Source: Mycolicibacterium vaccae NBRC 14118 = CIP 105934
Lineage (GTDB): Bacteria > Actinomycetota > Actinomycetes > Mycobacteriales > Mycobacteriaceae
Assembly: GCF_001552715.1 (NCBI RefSeq)
Contig: NZ_BCRS01000025.1
Coordinates: forward strand, 1 to 45,236
Reading direction: 5' to 3'
DNA: 45,236 nt
The notes beneath the pieces were generated by a model, which did not search any database, was not told where the DNA came from, and saw only the letters and a list, made by a program, of their open reading frames with translations. The position numbers and the translations under genes are program-made. Numbering within the stretch: position 1 is the first letter of the stretch; each line of letters opens with the position of its first letter. Shown piece by piece: positions 1-7,891 of this stretch.

Positions 1-497
1 CCGCGCCCGCCGTGCAGGCCCCGCCGACCACCCCGGCCGCGGCGGTGGCCGCGGGCGAACCCGGTGCGGCCGCGGTCCGCAGCATGTGGACCACGGTGCG
101 GGAGAAGGTGCGCGAACGCAGCCGCACCACCGAGGTGATGCTCGCCGGTGCGATCGTGCGTGCCGTCGAGGGCGACACCCTGATCCTGAGCCACGAATCG
201 GCCCCGTTGGCTCGTAGGTTGTGCGAACAGCGCAACTCCGACGTGATCCGCGAAGCGCTCAAGGACGCGCTCGGGGTCAACTGGAAGGTCGTGTGCGAGG
301 CCGGCGCCGCGCCTGCAGCGGCGCCCAGCAGGCCACAGCGCGCCCCGGCCGAGCCTCCGCCGCCCGAGGTCGACGACGAGGAGAGCATGCTGGCCGAGGC
401 CGGCAATCACGATCCCGCCGCGCCGCGCCGCGACCCGGAAGAGGCGGCGCTGGAACTGCTGCAGAACGAGCTCGGCGCCCGCCGCATCGACGGTTAG
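1..497 (+). CDS. dnaX: DNA polymerase III subunit gamma/tau, C-terminal part
   Basis: This is the 3' end of a gene cut by the left edge; it reads in the frame starting at base 3 and ends at TAG 495-497. About 164 residues are visible: an Ala/Pro-rich linker, then a folded block beginning around SMWTTVREKVRERSRTTEVML and running to VNWKVVCE, then an acidic tail. That block resembles the part after the AAA+ domains in actinobacterial gamma/tau, the clamp-loader subunit of the replicative polymerase. The ATPase region lies outside the window, so the call rests on this domain and on synteny: M. tuberculosis dnaZX sits beside the same methyltransferase/FAD protein pair. It converges on the small membrane gene at 517. 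Confidence 0.82.
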   Translation, partial: APAVQAPPTTPAAAVAAGEPGAAAVRSMWTTVREKVRERSRTTEVMLAGAIVRAVEGDTLILSHESAPLARRLCEQRNSDVIREALKDALGVNWKVVCEAGAAPAAAPSRPQRAPAEPPPPEVDDEESMLAEAGNHDPAAPRRDPEEAALELLQNELGARRIDG

Positions 498-516
498 CGC
501 ACCGGCGGCGGGCCCG

Positions 517-894
517 TCAGGCGGCTTTCTTCTCCCGCAGGACCAGCATCGGAAGCACCACGGTCGCCACGGCCGTGACGAGCCAGACCACCACGGTCGC
601 CGCGATCCAGGATCCGATGCCGCGAATGCTCAGCCCGTGGGACAGCAGCGATGCGAGCAGCAGCGCCACGAACGTGGACACCAGGCCGATGCCGCCGAGA
701 AAGGCGGACGCGTAGCGGCTTGCCATCTTCAGGAAGAACGGCGACAGGATCGCCTGCGCCACCGTGAAGATCGCCACCGCGGTGAAGAAGCCCAGCACGG
801 ACAGCGACACCCCGGGCACCAGCCACCCGGCCACCAGCAACCCGATAGCAGAGGATCCCAGGAAGATCGCGACGCGCAGCAGAAATCGGATCAC
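517..894 (-). CDS. small integral membrane protein, phage-holin-family (Mycobacterium phage holin superfamily IV-like)
   Basis: A 125-residue protein with about four hydrophobic segments (residues about 4-24, 28-50, 60-80 and 90-112) and a basic end, REKKAA. I chose GTG at 892-894 (VIRFLLRVAIFLG...) because the frame upstream reads as a shadow of the next gene and the membrane segment starts at once. Proteins of this shape are commonly annotated as phage holin family or DUF1469/DUF4233-like membrane proteins; the sequence does not reveal a biochemical role. It follows tmsB on the same strand with a 16-base gap, so it is probably co-transcribed with the lipid methylation genes. It may therefore act in the membrane with them, but that is inference. 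Confidence 0.6.
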   Translation of the reverse strand: MIRFLLRVAIFLGSSAIGLLVAGWLVPGVSLSVLGFFTAVAIFTVAQAILSPFFLKMASRYASAFLGGIGLVSTFVALLLASLLSHGLSIRGIGSWIAATVVVWLVTAVATVVLPMLVLREKKAA

Positions 895-910
895 ACGGGG
901 AGCATAGGGG

Positions 911-2245
911 TTACGCAGCCCACCAGGGCCGTAATGGCAGGCCGCCGTCACCGCCGCGTTCGTCGAGCTTGACCGCGAGCACCTGATGCAGCTGAATGGC
1001 GTTCTGTTCGAAGCCCACCCGTGACGCGGCGATGTACACACCCCACACCTTGGCGGTCGGGAGGCCCACCTCGGCGACCGCGTCATCCCAGTGCTCGACC
1101 AGGTTGCGGCTCCAGTCCCGCAGTGTCATCGCGTAATGCATCCGTAGGTTCTCCTCGTGCACCACCTCGAGCCCGACGTCCTGGACCTCGGTGATGATCC
1201 GGCCCGACCCGGTCAGCTCCCCGTCGGGGAACACGTACCGGTCGATGAATCCTCCTGCGGTGGCGTGACTGCGGTTGTGGTGGCGGGTGATGCAGTGGTT
1301 GAGCAGCAGGCCGCCGGGGCGCAGCTTGGACTTCAGGAAACGGAAGTACGACGGGTAGTTCGCGACGCCGATGTGTTCGGTGAGACCGATCGAGGACACC
1401 GCGTCGAAGTGCGACTCGAGCACGTCGCGGTAGTCGCCGTGGCGGACCTCGGCGAGGTCACCGAGCCCGTCGCGCTCGATGGCGGCACGCGCCCACTGTG
1501 CCTGCTCCCGCGACAGAGTCACCCCGACGGCTTTGACGCCGTGCCGCGCGGCGTAGCGCACCATTCCGCCCCAGCCGCAGCCGACGTCGAGCAGTCGATC
1601 ACCCGGCTTGAGCCGCAGCTTCTCGAAGACCAGGCGGTACTTGTTCTCCTGCGCCTCCTCCAGGGTGGCGTCCGGGTGCGGGTAGCACGCGCAGGTGTAG
1701 GTCATCGACGGGCCGAGCACCCATTCGTAGAAGGTGTTCGAGACGTCGTAATGGTGGTGGATCGCATCGGCATCACGGGTCTTGCTGTGCCGCAGACCTT
1801 CTGCGATCCGCCGCCAGCGTGGCAGCGCCTCCTGGGGCGGCGGCGCGATCGGCTTGAGGTGCTCGATCCCGATCGAGCGCACCACGTTGGCCAGCACCCG
1901 CGCCGGCGGCCGCTTGTACTCCAGCCGCTCCGTCAGCGCGTTGAGCAGGTCGTAGGGATCGCCCGGATGCACACCGGCCAGCCGCAGGTCGCCCGCGACA
2001 TAGGCGCGCGCCAGGCCGAGATCGCCGGGAGCGGTTGCGAGATAAGTGGTTCCGCGCGGCGACAGAAGGTCCAGGCCGAGGGTGGCATCCTCGGGTCCGG
2101 CGCTGCTGCCGTCATAGGCGGTGAACTTCAGCGGCCTGCGGCCCCCGGCGAAGATCTCCAGGACTTCGGCCAGGGTGAGCTTGCGATCACCGGGCAGGGC
2201 CGGATCGTTCGCGCCGGTGTGGGACCTGGTCCGAAAAGTGGTCAT
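911..2245 (-). CDS. tmsB: tuberculostearic acid methyltransferase TmsB (cyclopropane-fatty-acid synthase family)
   Basis: This 444-residue S-adenosylmethionine-dependent methyltransferase resembles cyclopropane fatty acid synthase. Visible are the substrate-region motif HHHYDVSN (163-170), MTYTCACY near 181-188, which corresponds to the Cys-containing loop of CFA enzymes, and the SAM-binding glycine motif LLDVGCGWGGM (218-228). In the TmsA/TmsB (also called BfaA/BfaB) system this enzyme adds a methylene group to the C10 position of oleoyl phospholipid, and the partner FAD protein reduces it to 10-methylstearate. The upstream tmsA stop overlaps its start by 4 bases (2242-2245), so translation is probably coupled. 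The location next to dnaX matches Rv3720. Assignment to C10 methylation rather than cyclopropanation rests mainly on the partner gene. Confidence 0.78.
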   Translation of the reverse strand: MTTFRTRSHTGANDPALPGDRKLTLAEVLEIFAGGRRPLKFTAYDGSSAGPEDATLGLDLLSPRGTTYLATAPGDLGLARAYVAGDLRLAGVHPGDPYDLLNALTERLEYKRPPARVLANVVRSIGIEHLKPIAPPPQEALPRWRRIAEGLRHSKTRDADAIHHHYDVSNTFYEWVLGPSMTYTCACYPHPDATLEEAQENKYRLVFEKLRLKPGDRLLDVGCGWGGMVRYAARHGVKAVGVTLSREQAQWARAAIERDGLGDLAEVRHGDYRDVLESHFDAVSSIGLTEHIGVANYPSYFRFLKSKLRPGGLLLNHCITRHHNRSHATAGGFIDRYVFPDGELTGSGRIITEVQDVGLEVVHEENLRMHYAMTLRDWSRNLVEHWDDAVAEVGLPTAKVWGVYIAASRVGFEQNAIQLHQVLAVKLDERGGDGGLPLRPWWAA

Positions 2246-3633
2246 TGCCTCCGCACCGCCTTCGCATACAGATCGAGGAAACGGGAGTCTGGGTCATAGG
2301 TCTTCTTCACTGTCTTGTATATCTCCCCTCCGTACAGCGAATCGAACTCCTCCGGCGAGTAGAACGCATCGGAGTACAGCGATTTGTGACCCTCGAGCTC
2401 GCTCACCCTGCGTTCGATCAACTTGTTGGTGTGCCCCTCCTCGGGGCCGACCGGCACCGAGGACCAGAAGCCCACGTTGACGTAGGTGCGGTGCGGCCGG
2501 ATCGGGTACAGCGGCCAGTCCCGGTCGCCGCGCAAGCGCAACGGGCACAACCAGATCGGTTCGATGGGCACGTTGTCGAGGAACCACTGCAGAAACTCGA
2601 CCGTCCGCTCGATCGGGACCTCGATGTCCTGGACCACCCGCTCGCGCGGCGGCCGCCCGTGCCGCTTCTCGATGCGATCGGCGATGCCGTAACGCTGGTC
2701 GTAGCCGATCAGCTTCCAGTAGACGCTGCTGCGCCGGTAGCGGCGCGGCCACCAGCGGCGGATGCGCGGATTCTGCGCGCCGAATGCCCTTGAGCACCAG
2801 AACCAGTCGGTGTCCCAGCGCCACAGGTAGTCGTGGGTGGTGAGCCGGTCGTGCTTCTCGGCGCCGTCGTCGGGCGAGTCATGCTGGATCGAGCGGTAGA
2901 AGATGTCCTGGCCGGTGTAGTCGCTGACCGGTCCCGGCGTGGCCGAGCGCTGCCCGACACACAGGTAACTCTCGCCTGCGCTGAACACCACGCCGTCGAG
3001 GTAGTCCACGGTTTCGCCGTTCCAGCCGCCGGTTTCGGCGATGCGCTCCATCGCGTCCAGCAGGCCCGACAGCGAGTGGAACCGGACATGGCGCAATCTC
3101 ACGTATGGCTGGACAGGCTCCAGCTCGATCGTGAGGCGGACCGAATACCCGAGCGTGCCATAGGAATTCGGGAACGCCCGGAAGAGGTCGGGATTCTCGT
3201 CGGGGGAGGCGCGCACGACGTCGCCGGTGCCGGTCAGAATGTCCATCTCCAGCACCGACTCGTGGGGCAGGCCGTTGCGGAACGACGCCGACTCGATCCC
3301 GAGGCCGGTCACCGCCCCGCCCAGCGTGATCGTCTTGAGCTGCGGCACGACCAGCGGCGACAACCCGTGCGGCAGCGTCGCGGCGACCAGGTCCTCGTAG
3401 GTACACATACCGGCCACGTCCGCGGTGCCCGCGTCCGGGTCGACGGCGATGACGTGCGTCAGCCCCGAGGTGTCCAGTCCTTTGGCGCTGTTCTTCGCCC
3501 GCGCGCGGAACAGGTTGGACGTGGGTTTGGCGAGTCGGACTGTGGCATCAGGCGGGATCGCGCGGTAACTGGTCAACAACCGCTGCACGCCGTCGGCGTG
3601 AGCGGCCCGTGCGTCATTCGAGGCAACAGGCAC
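2242..3633 (-). CDS. tmsA: FAD-binding reductase TmsA (tuberculostearic acid synthesis, DHCR24-like)
   Basis: This 463-residue flavoprotein has a PCMH-type FAD-binding N-terminal half: CTYEDLVAATLPHGL, then VVPQLKTITLGGAVTGLGIES around 105-125, then the FPNSYGTLGY block. Such proteins resemble plant/animal sterol reductase DHCR24. With TmsB it makes 10-methylstearic (tuberculostearic) acid, TmsA reducing the 10-methylene intermediate. The start is GTG 3631-3633. A TAGCGT hexamer ends 6 bases before that GTG, so the mRNA is probably leaderless and begins at the start codon. It is the first gene of the tmsA-tmsB-membrane protein unit and diverges from the SRPBCC gene at 3714. The M. tuberculosis equivalent in this position is Rv3719. 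Confidence 0.78.
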   Translation of the reverse strand: MPVASNDARAAHADGVQRLLTSYRAIPPDATVRLAKPTSNLFRARAKNSAKGLDTSGLTHVIAVDPDAGTADVAGMCTYEDLVAATLPHGLSPLVVPQLKTITLGGAVTGLGIESASFRNGLPHESVLEMDILTGTGDVVRASPDENPDLFRAFPNSYGTLGYSVRLTIELEPVQPYVRLRHVRFHSLSGLLDAMERIAETGGWNGETVDYLDGVVFSAGESYLCVGQRSATPGPVSDYTGQDIFYRSIQHDSPDDGAEKHDRLTTHDYLWRWDTDWFWCSRAFGAQNPRIRRWWPRRYRRSSVYWKLIGYDQRYGIADRIEKRHGRPPRERVVQDIEVPIERTVEFLQWFLDNVPIEPIWLCPLRLRGDRDWPLYPIRPHRTYVNVGFWSSVPVGPEEGHTNKLIERRVSELEGHKSLYSDAFYSPEEFDSLYGGEIYKTVKKTYDPDSRFLDLYAKAVRRQ

Positions 3634-3639
3634 AGATAT

Positions 3640-3645
3640 ACGCTA
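3640..3645 (-). promoter_or_regulatory. probable -10 element for leaderless tmsA
   Basis: Read on the minus strand, TAGCGT fits the mycobacterial TANNNT -10 pattern and is separated by 6 bases from the GTG start of tmsA. This is the usual geometry of a leaderless mycobacterial transcript. No clear -35 is visible. The call is from pattern only. Confidence 0.45.
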
Positions 3646-3713
3646 GACCGAGGTCGTCACCGATGCGACCGCACTGAACTTCTGTGATCCCAACTGACAA
3701 GGAGTTAGCACTG

Positions 3714-4178
3714 ATGGGACAGGTCAGCGCGTCAAGCACGGTCCTGATCGACGCCGATCCGGCGACGGTGCTGGGCGCCGTCGCAGACTACGAGGCCATG
3801 CGGCCCAAGATCCTCTCCGAGCACTACAGCGGTTACCGGGTGCTCGAAGGGGGGCAGGGTGCGGGCACCGTGGCCGAGTGGAAACTTCAGGCCACCAAGT
3901 CCCGCTCGCGCACGGTCAAGGCCGACGTCGACGTCGCGGGCCGCACTGTCATCGAGAAGGACGCCAACTCGTCCATGGTGACGAACTGGACCGTCGCCCC
4001 CGCCGGGCCCGGGTCCTCGGTCACGCTCAAGACGTCCTGGCAGGGCGCGGGCGGGGTCGGCGGGTTCTTCGAGAAGCTGTTCGCCCCGATCGGGCTGCGC
4101 AGGATCCAGGCCGAGGTGCTCGGCAACCTCAAGCGTGAGGTCGAGGGCACCCTCGGTGTCGAGGGCGCCCAGGGCTGA
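3714..4178 (+). CDS. SRPBCC (START/polyketide cyclase-like) family protein
   Basis: A 154-residue protein with the SRPBCC fold pattern: an initial beta strand (SASSTVLIDADPATVLGAVADYEAMRP), a run of strands (YRVLEGGQGAGTVAEWKLQ), and a long C-terminal helix after GGFFEKLFAPIGLRRIQAEVLGNL. Members bind lipids or other hydrophobic ligands in a deep cavity; the ligand here cannot be read from sequence. The ATG at 3714 is chosen because AAGGAG (3699-3704) sits 9 bases upstream; an in-frame ATG at 3684 lacks such a site. It diverges from tmsA and corresponds in position to Rv3718c, so a lipid-related role is plausible but not shown. Confidence 0.75.
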   Translation: MGQVSASSTVLIDADPATVLGAVADYEAMRPKILSEHYSGYRVLEGGQGAGTVAEWKLQATKSRSRTVKADVDVAGRTVIEKDANSSMVTNWTVAPAGPGSSVTLKTSWQGAGGVGGFFEKLFAPIGLRRIQAEVLGNLKREVEGTLGVEGAQG

Positions 4179-4187
4179 GCCCGCCCG

Positions 4188-4934
4188 TCAGCGCTGGGTG
4201 CTCAGGAACGCCACGATGCCGCGCACGACGGCGTCGGCGTAGCGCTGCCGTCCCTCCGGAGACTTCATCAGCGCCGAGTCGACCGGGTTCTTCATGTTGC
4301 CCAGCTCCACGAGGATGGACGGGAACTGCGCGAGGTTGAGTCCGGCGATGTCGGCGCGCGGATTCAGGCCCTGCTGGCCGATGTAGGTGGCGGGCGGGAT
4401 GCCGGAGCCGGCGAGGTGGTCGCGCATCACCTTCGCGAACTGCACCGACGGGCCCGCCTGCGCGGCGTTCAACGGCGGTGACGAGTAGAGGACGTGGAAG
4501 CCGCGCCCGGTGGGCGGGCCGCCGTCGGCGTGGATGGAGACCACCGCGTTCGGGCTCAGCGCGTTGGCCATCGCGGCACGCTGGTCGACGCACGGGCCGA
4601 GTCCGGTGTCGTCGCCGCGGGACATCGCGGTGCGCACCCCGAGGGCGTGCAGCGCCTGCCGGATTCGCAGCGTGGTATCCCAGGCGAACGTGTGCTCGGC
4701 GAACCCGTCCTCGGTGGAGGTGCCGCTGGCCTGGCAGTCCTTCGTCCCACCGCGGCCGGTGGGCACCTGCCTGCTGATCGAGGCGTCGTTGGAACCGTTG
4801 TGGCCAGGGTCGAGGAACACGATCTTGCCCGCGACGTTGGTGGGGGCGGCCTGGGCAGGGGCGGCGGGCAGGGTGGCGACGAGCATCGCGGCCACCGCGG
4901 CGGCCCCGACACGCAGGATTGCAGGCACGGGCAC
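4188..4934 (-). CDS. N-acetylmuramoyl-L-alanine amidase, Ami1/Rv3717 type, exported
   Basis: This 248-residue zinc amidase (Amidase_3) cleaves the bond between muramic acid and the stem peptide in peptidoglycan. Metal-site motifs are visible: FLDPGHNG (His), the Glu in EDGFAEHTF, and SIHADGG (His). The catalytic Glu lies in [10 protein letters not shown]. The N-terminus is a signal peptide (basic/hydrophobic [22 protein letters not shown]) with likely cleavage after AQA or QAA. GTG at 4932-4934 is preferred since it leaves a normal signal peptide; GTG 4926-4928 is also possible. There is no cell-wall-anchoring domain, as in Rv3717. A Cys pair (KDCQ and GPCVD) could form a disulfide outside the cell. 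It converges on the SRPBCC gene and diverges from ybaB. Confidence 0.87.
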   Translation of the reverse strand: MPVPAILRVGAAAVAAMLVATLPAAPAQAAPTNVAGKIVFLDPGHNGSNDASISRQVPTGRGGTKDCQASGTSTEDGFAEHTFAWDTTLRIRQALHALGVRTAMSRGDDTGLGPCVDQRAAMANALSPNAVVSIHADGGPPTGRGFHVLYSSPPLNAAQAGPSVQFAKVMRDHLAGSGIPPATYIGQQGLNPRADIAGLNLAQFPSILVELGNMKNPVDSALMKSPEGRQRYADAVVRGIVAFLSTQR

Positions 4935-5057
4935 GGCGACACGGTAGCCCCGGTGCCGACTACGCTGAAAGTCCGAAGTGCCGCTTGTGGACGAGCGCAA
5001 CCAAGTCGATACCGATACGCAATCTGCACACCGAACACGTACGAAGAGGAACCAGTC

Positions 5058-5390
5058 ATGCAGCCCGGTGGCCAACCCGACATGTCAGCCCTTCTCGCCC
5101 AGGCCCAGCAGGTGCAGCAGCAGCTGATGGAAGCGCAGGAGGCGCTCGCCGCTGCCGAGGTACAGGGCCAGGCCGGTGGCGGGCTGGTGCAGGTCACCAT
5201 GCGCGGCAGCGGCGAGGTGGTCGCGGTGCGCATCGACCCCAAGGTCGTCGACCCCTCCGATGTGGAGACACTGCAGGACCTCGTCGTGGGCGCCATCGCC
5301 GACGCCGCCAAGCAGGTCACCATGCTGGCCCACGACAGGCTGGGTCCGTTGGCCGGCGGTATGGGCGGCCTCGGCTTGCCGGGGATGTGA
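5058..5390 (+). CDS. ybaB: YbaB/EbfC family nucleoid-associated protein
   Basis: A 110-residue DNA-binding protein. It has a Gln-rich N-terminal helix ([22 protein letters not shown]), the conserved core [40 protein letters not shown], and a Gly-rich end. Family members form dimers that coat DNA, and they are nearly always encoded beside recR, as here. The ATG at 5058 follows GAAGAGGA by about 9 bases. Its stop (TGA 5388-5390) lies 4 bases before the recR start, so the two genes form one transcript. The location equals Rv3716c. Confidence 0.9.
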   Translation: MQPGGQPDMSALLAQAQQVQQQLMEAQEALAAAEVQGQAGGGLVQVTMRGSGEVVAVRIDPKVVDPSDVETLQDLVVGAIADAAKQVTMLAHDRLGPLAGGMGGLGLPGM

Positions 5391-5394
5391 CTTC

Positions 5395-6006
5395 TTGTTC
5401 GAAGGACCGGTCCAGGATCTGATCGACGAGCTGGGCAAACTGCCCGGTATCGGGCCCAAGAGCGCCCAGCGGATCGCGTTTCACCTGCTGTCGGTGGAAC
5501 CTCCCGACATCGATCGACTGACCGCGGTGCTGAACCGGGTCCGCGACGGCGTGACGTTCTGCGCGGTCTGCGGAAACGTCAGCGACGAGGAGCGCTGCCG
5601 GATCTGCGGCGACTCACGCCGGGACGCGTCGCTGATCTGCGTCGTCGAGGAACCCAAGGATGTCCAGGCCGTCGAGCGCACCCGGGAGTTCCGGGGCCGT
5701 TACCACGTGCTCGGCGGCGCGCTGGACCCGTTGTCGGGCATCGGGCCCGATCAGCTGCGCATCCGCGAACTGCTCAACAGGATCGGTGAACGGGTGGACG
5801 GCGTCGAGGTGGCCGAGGTCATCATCGCCACCGATCCGAACACCGAGGGCGAGGCGACCGCCACGTACCTGGTGCGGATGCTGCGCGATATCCCGGGGCT
5901 GAGCGTGACGCGGATCGCGTCGGGGCTGCCGATGGGCGGTGACCTGGAGTTCGCCGACGAGCTGACGCTGGGTCGGGCGCTGGCCGGCCGCCGCGCGATG
6001 GCCTGA
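5395..6006 (+). CDS. recR: recombination protein RecR
   Basis: RecR loads RecA at gaps with RecF/RecO. The 203 residues carry the N-terminal helix-hairpin-helix ([20 protein letters not shown]), the four-Cys zinc finger ([16 protein letters not shown]), and the Toprim domain ([14 protein letters not shown], then [17 protein letters not shown]). The start is a TTG at 5395-5397 (TTG TTC GAA, read M-F-E-G-P-V-Q-D). No in-frame ATG or GTG lies between the ybaB stop and the conserved N-terminus, and this gives the family's usual length of about 203. A near-immediate restart after ybaB suggests translational coupling. Confidence 0.93.
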   Translation: MFEGPVQDLIDELGKLPGIGPKSAQRIAFHLLSVEPPDIDRLTAVLNRVRDGVTFCAVCGNVSDEERCRICGDSRRDASLICVVEEPKDVQAVERTREFRGRYHVLGGALDPLSGIGPDQLRIRELLNRIGERVDGVEVAEVIIATDPNTEGEATATYLVRMLRDIPGLSVTRIASGLPMGGDLEFADELTLGRALAGRRAMA

Positions 6007-6029
6007 TTCGGGGCGCGCCCCAGTCCCAG

Positions 6030-6114
6030 TCCCACGCGTCACAGGTATCTGCGAATTGCAGGGGTCTTCTCGCACTTTCGCTGAGAAAAGCGGATAGCTG
6101 TGGCTGGTGAGGTT
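6030..6114. repeat. 85-bp direct repeat, copy 1
   Basis: This intergenic block recurs 113 bases downstream at 6143-6227 with only 3 mismatches in 85 positions (6036/6149, 6101/6214, 6103/6216). It contains small inverted repeats: CTGC-GAATT-GCAG, and CTTCTC followed by GAGAAAAG. It lies between the recR stop and the next gene. No coding role is evident. The two copies together fill most of 6007-6280. Confidence 0.9.
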
Positions 6115-6142
6115 GGCTGTCTCGGGGTGGCGGGGCTGGTGG

Positions 6143-6227
6143 TCCCACCCGTCACAGGTATCTGCGAATTGCAGGGGTCTTCTCGCACTTTCGCTGAGAA
6201 AAGCGGATAGCTGGGACTGGTGAGGTT
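6143..6227. repeat. 85-bp direct repeat, copy 2
   Basis: This is the second copy of the block at 6030-6114, in the same orientation; 28 bases separate the copies. It ends about 53 bases before the chosen start of the next gene, so this gene's promoter must lie in or just after the repeat. Confidence 0.9.
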
Positions 6228-6280
6228 CGGCAACGGTTCGGTGCCGGGCGTTGTCGGTGGGACTTGGCACGATGCCCGGC

Positions 6281-7168
6281 ATGGGCGAAGTCATCCTGGG
6301 TGGGGAAGCCGTCAGAGCCGGTGTGGTGACCCGGCACGAGCTCGCACGCTGGTACACCCCGCTGTACCGCGGAGTCTTCGTCCGCAAGGGCGTCGAGGTC
6401 TCGTTGCGCGACCGAGCGGTCGGGGCGTGGCTGACGACTGGGCGCAAAGGGGTGATCGCTGGTCTGGCCGCGGCCGCGCTGCACGGAGCGCCGTGGATCG
6501 ACACCGACATTCCGATCGAGGTGGCCGGCGTGAAGAGCCGCCCGCAACCGGGCCTGACCACCCGCACCGACACGCTCGCCGACGACGAGATCGTCCGCCG
6601 CGCAGGGCTTCCCGTCACGTCGCGGATCAGGACGGCCTTCGATCTCGGGCGTCTGCTGGAGCGCCGGCAGGCGCTGGCCCGGCTGGATGCGCTGATGTGG
6701 AACCAGGAGTTCTCGCGCGACGCCGTCGCCGAGCTGGCCGACCGGCGGCCACGGGCGCGCGGGGTCGCGCAGTTGCGTGACCTGCTGCCGCTGGTCGACG
6801 GTGGTGCCGCCTCGCCCCAGGAGAGCATGCTGCGACTGTGGTTGCTGGACTGTGGATTTCCCCGTCCGGAGACGCAGATCCCGGTCCTGGACGGATCGCG
6901 GCCAGTGGCGTTCCTGGACATGGGCTGGCGGGAGTACGGGGTCGCGGTCGAGTACGACGGCGATCACCACCGCACGAAGCGCGCGCAGTACGTCAAGGAC
7001 ATCGCGCGGCTGCGGATGCTCGAAGAACTCGACTGGATCGTGATCCGCGTGATCGCCGAGGATCGGCCGTCGCAGTGGCTGGCCAGAACCGAGGCGGCAC
7101 TGAGAAGTCGCGGTTGTCAGCTCGACGCGACCGACATACAGAGGTTCGTCAGGACGCTGGCCGCCTGA
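6281..7168 (+). CDS. DUF559-like / AbiEi-like protein with endonuclease-type C-terminal domain
   Basis: A 295-residue protein with two parts. The N-terminal half (VIRAGVVTRHELARWYTPLYRGVFV ... GVIAGLAAAALHGA) looks like the winged-helix region of AbiEi-type antitoxin relatives. The C-terminal half has the pattern GVAVEYDGDHHR, then WIVIRVIAED, typical of DUF559/Vsr-like PD-(D/E)xK folds. The family is abundant in mycobacteria and is the Rv3714c equivalent here. I see no partner AbiEii nucleotidyltransferase next to it, so a toxin-antitoxin role is not supported. ATG 6281 was chosen, with ATG 6272 as an alternative; no strong ribosome site distinguishes them. Enzymatic activity is unproven. 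Confidence 0.7.
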   Translation: MGEVILGGEAVRAGVVTRHELARWYTPLYRGVFVRKGVEVSLRDRAVGAWLTTGRKGVIAGLAAAALHGAPWIDTDIPIEVAGVKSRPQPGLTTRTDTLADDEIVRRAGLPVTSRIRTAFDLGRLLERRQALARLDALMWNQEFSRDAVAELADRRPRARGVAQLRDLLPLVDGGAASPQESMLRLWLLDCGFPRPETQIPVLDGSRPVAFLDMGWREYGVAVEYDGDHHRTKRAQYVKDIARLRMLEELDWIVIRVIAEDRPSQWLARTEAALRSRGCQLDATDIQRFVRTLAA

Positions 7169-7174
7169 GGAGTC

Positions 7175-7891
7175 TCACACCCGCCGTGGGGCTGCCAGGC
7201 GTTCCCGACGCAACTGATTGACCTCCGGAAGGTCAAGCGACGCAAGCGGTCCGACTACCTTGGCGAGCAGGTGGTCGGCCAGCTCGGGGTTGCGGGCCAG
7301 GCAGCAGCCGTGCAGGTAGGTGGCGACGATGCTGCCCTGCACGGCTCCGTCGAAGCCGTCACCGGCCCGGTTGCCGGCGCCCTTGGTCACCGACCCGAGC
7401 GGCCGCGCCGCGGCACCCAGAACCGTTCCGCCGCGGTGGTTCTCGAACCCGGTCAGCGAATCGGTGAGCCCGTCGATCAGCGGCGTCGCGGCCACCTCGC
7501 CGATCGTGCGTTCGGTCTGTGGTGACGTGGTCACGTCCAGTACACCCACCCCCTCGACGCGTTCCCCCGCCGAGGTCTCGTACCAGTGGCCCAGCACCTG
7601 GATCGCCGCGCAGATCGCCAGCACCGGTGCGCCGCGCGAAACTGCCTGCTGGAGACCGGGATAACGAATCAGATGCTTGGTGGCCAGCCGCTGCGCGTAG
7701 TCCTCGGCGCCACCGAGGGTGTAGAGGTCCAGCTCGGCGGGCACCGGATCGTCCAGCGTGATCTCGACGATCTCGGCGGCGATTCCCCGCAGCCGCAGCC
7801 GTTGTCGCAGCACCACCGAGTTGCCGCCGTCGCCGTAGGTGCCCATCACGTCGGGCAGCACCAGCCCGATCCGGACCGCGGACTCGCTCAC
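7175..7891 (-). CDS. gatD: lipid II isoglutaminyl synthase, glutaminase subunit GatD
   Basis: This 238-residue class I glutamine amidotransferase supplies ammonia to MurT, and the complex amidates the D-glutamate of lipid II to D-isoglutamine. The nucleophile is Cys94 in LAICAAIQVLG, and the partner His194 lies in TYLHGCCLARNP. Both positions agree with S. aureus GatD (Cys94/His189). The start is GTG 7889-7891, overlapping the murT stop by 4 bases (7888-7891), so the subunits are made from one transcript at coupled levels. It was formerly annotated CobQ-like in mycobacteria (Rv3713, cobQ2). Confidence 0.92.
   Translation of the reverse strand: MSESAVRIGLVLPDVMGTYGDGGNSVVLRQRLRLRGIAAEIVEITLDDPVPAELDLYTLGGAEDYAQRLATKHLIRYPGLQQAVSRGAPVLAICAAIQVLGHWYETSAGERVEGVGVLDVTTSPQTERTIGEVAATPLIDGLTDSLTGFENHRGGTVLGAAARPLGSVTKGAGNRAGDGFDGAVQGSIVATYLHGCCLARNPELADHLLAKVVGPLASLDLPEVNQLRRERLAAPRRV

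Noticed and set aside
6030..6227. CRISPR array
   Set aside because: Only two copies, with 85-base repeats and a 28-base spacer, no cas genes, and internal mismatches.
6281..7168. AbiE-type toxin-antitoxin system
   Set aside because: No nucleotidyltransferase toxin gene lies beside it; the neighbours are recR and gatD.
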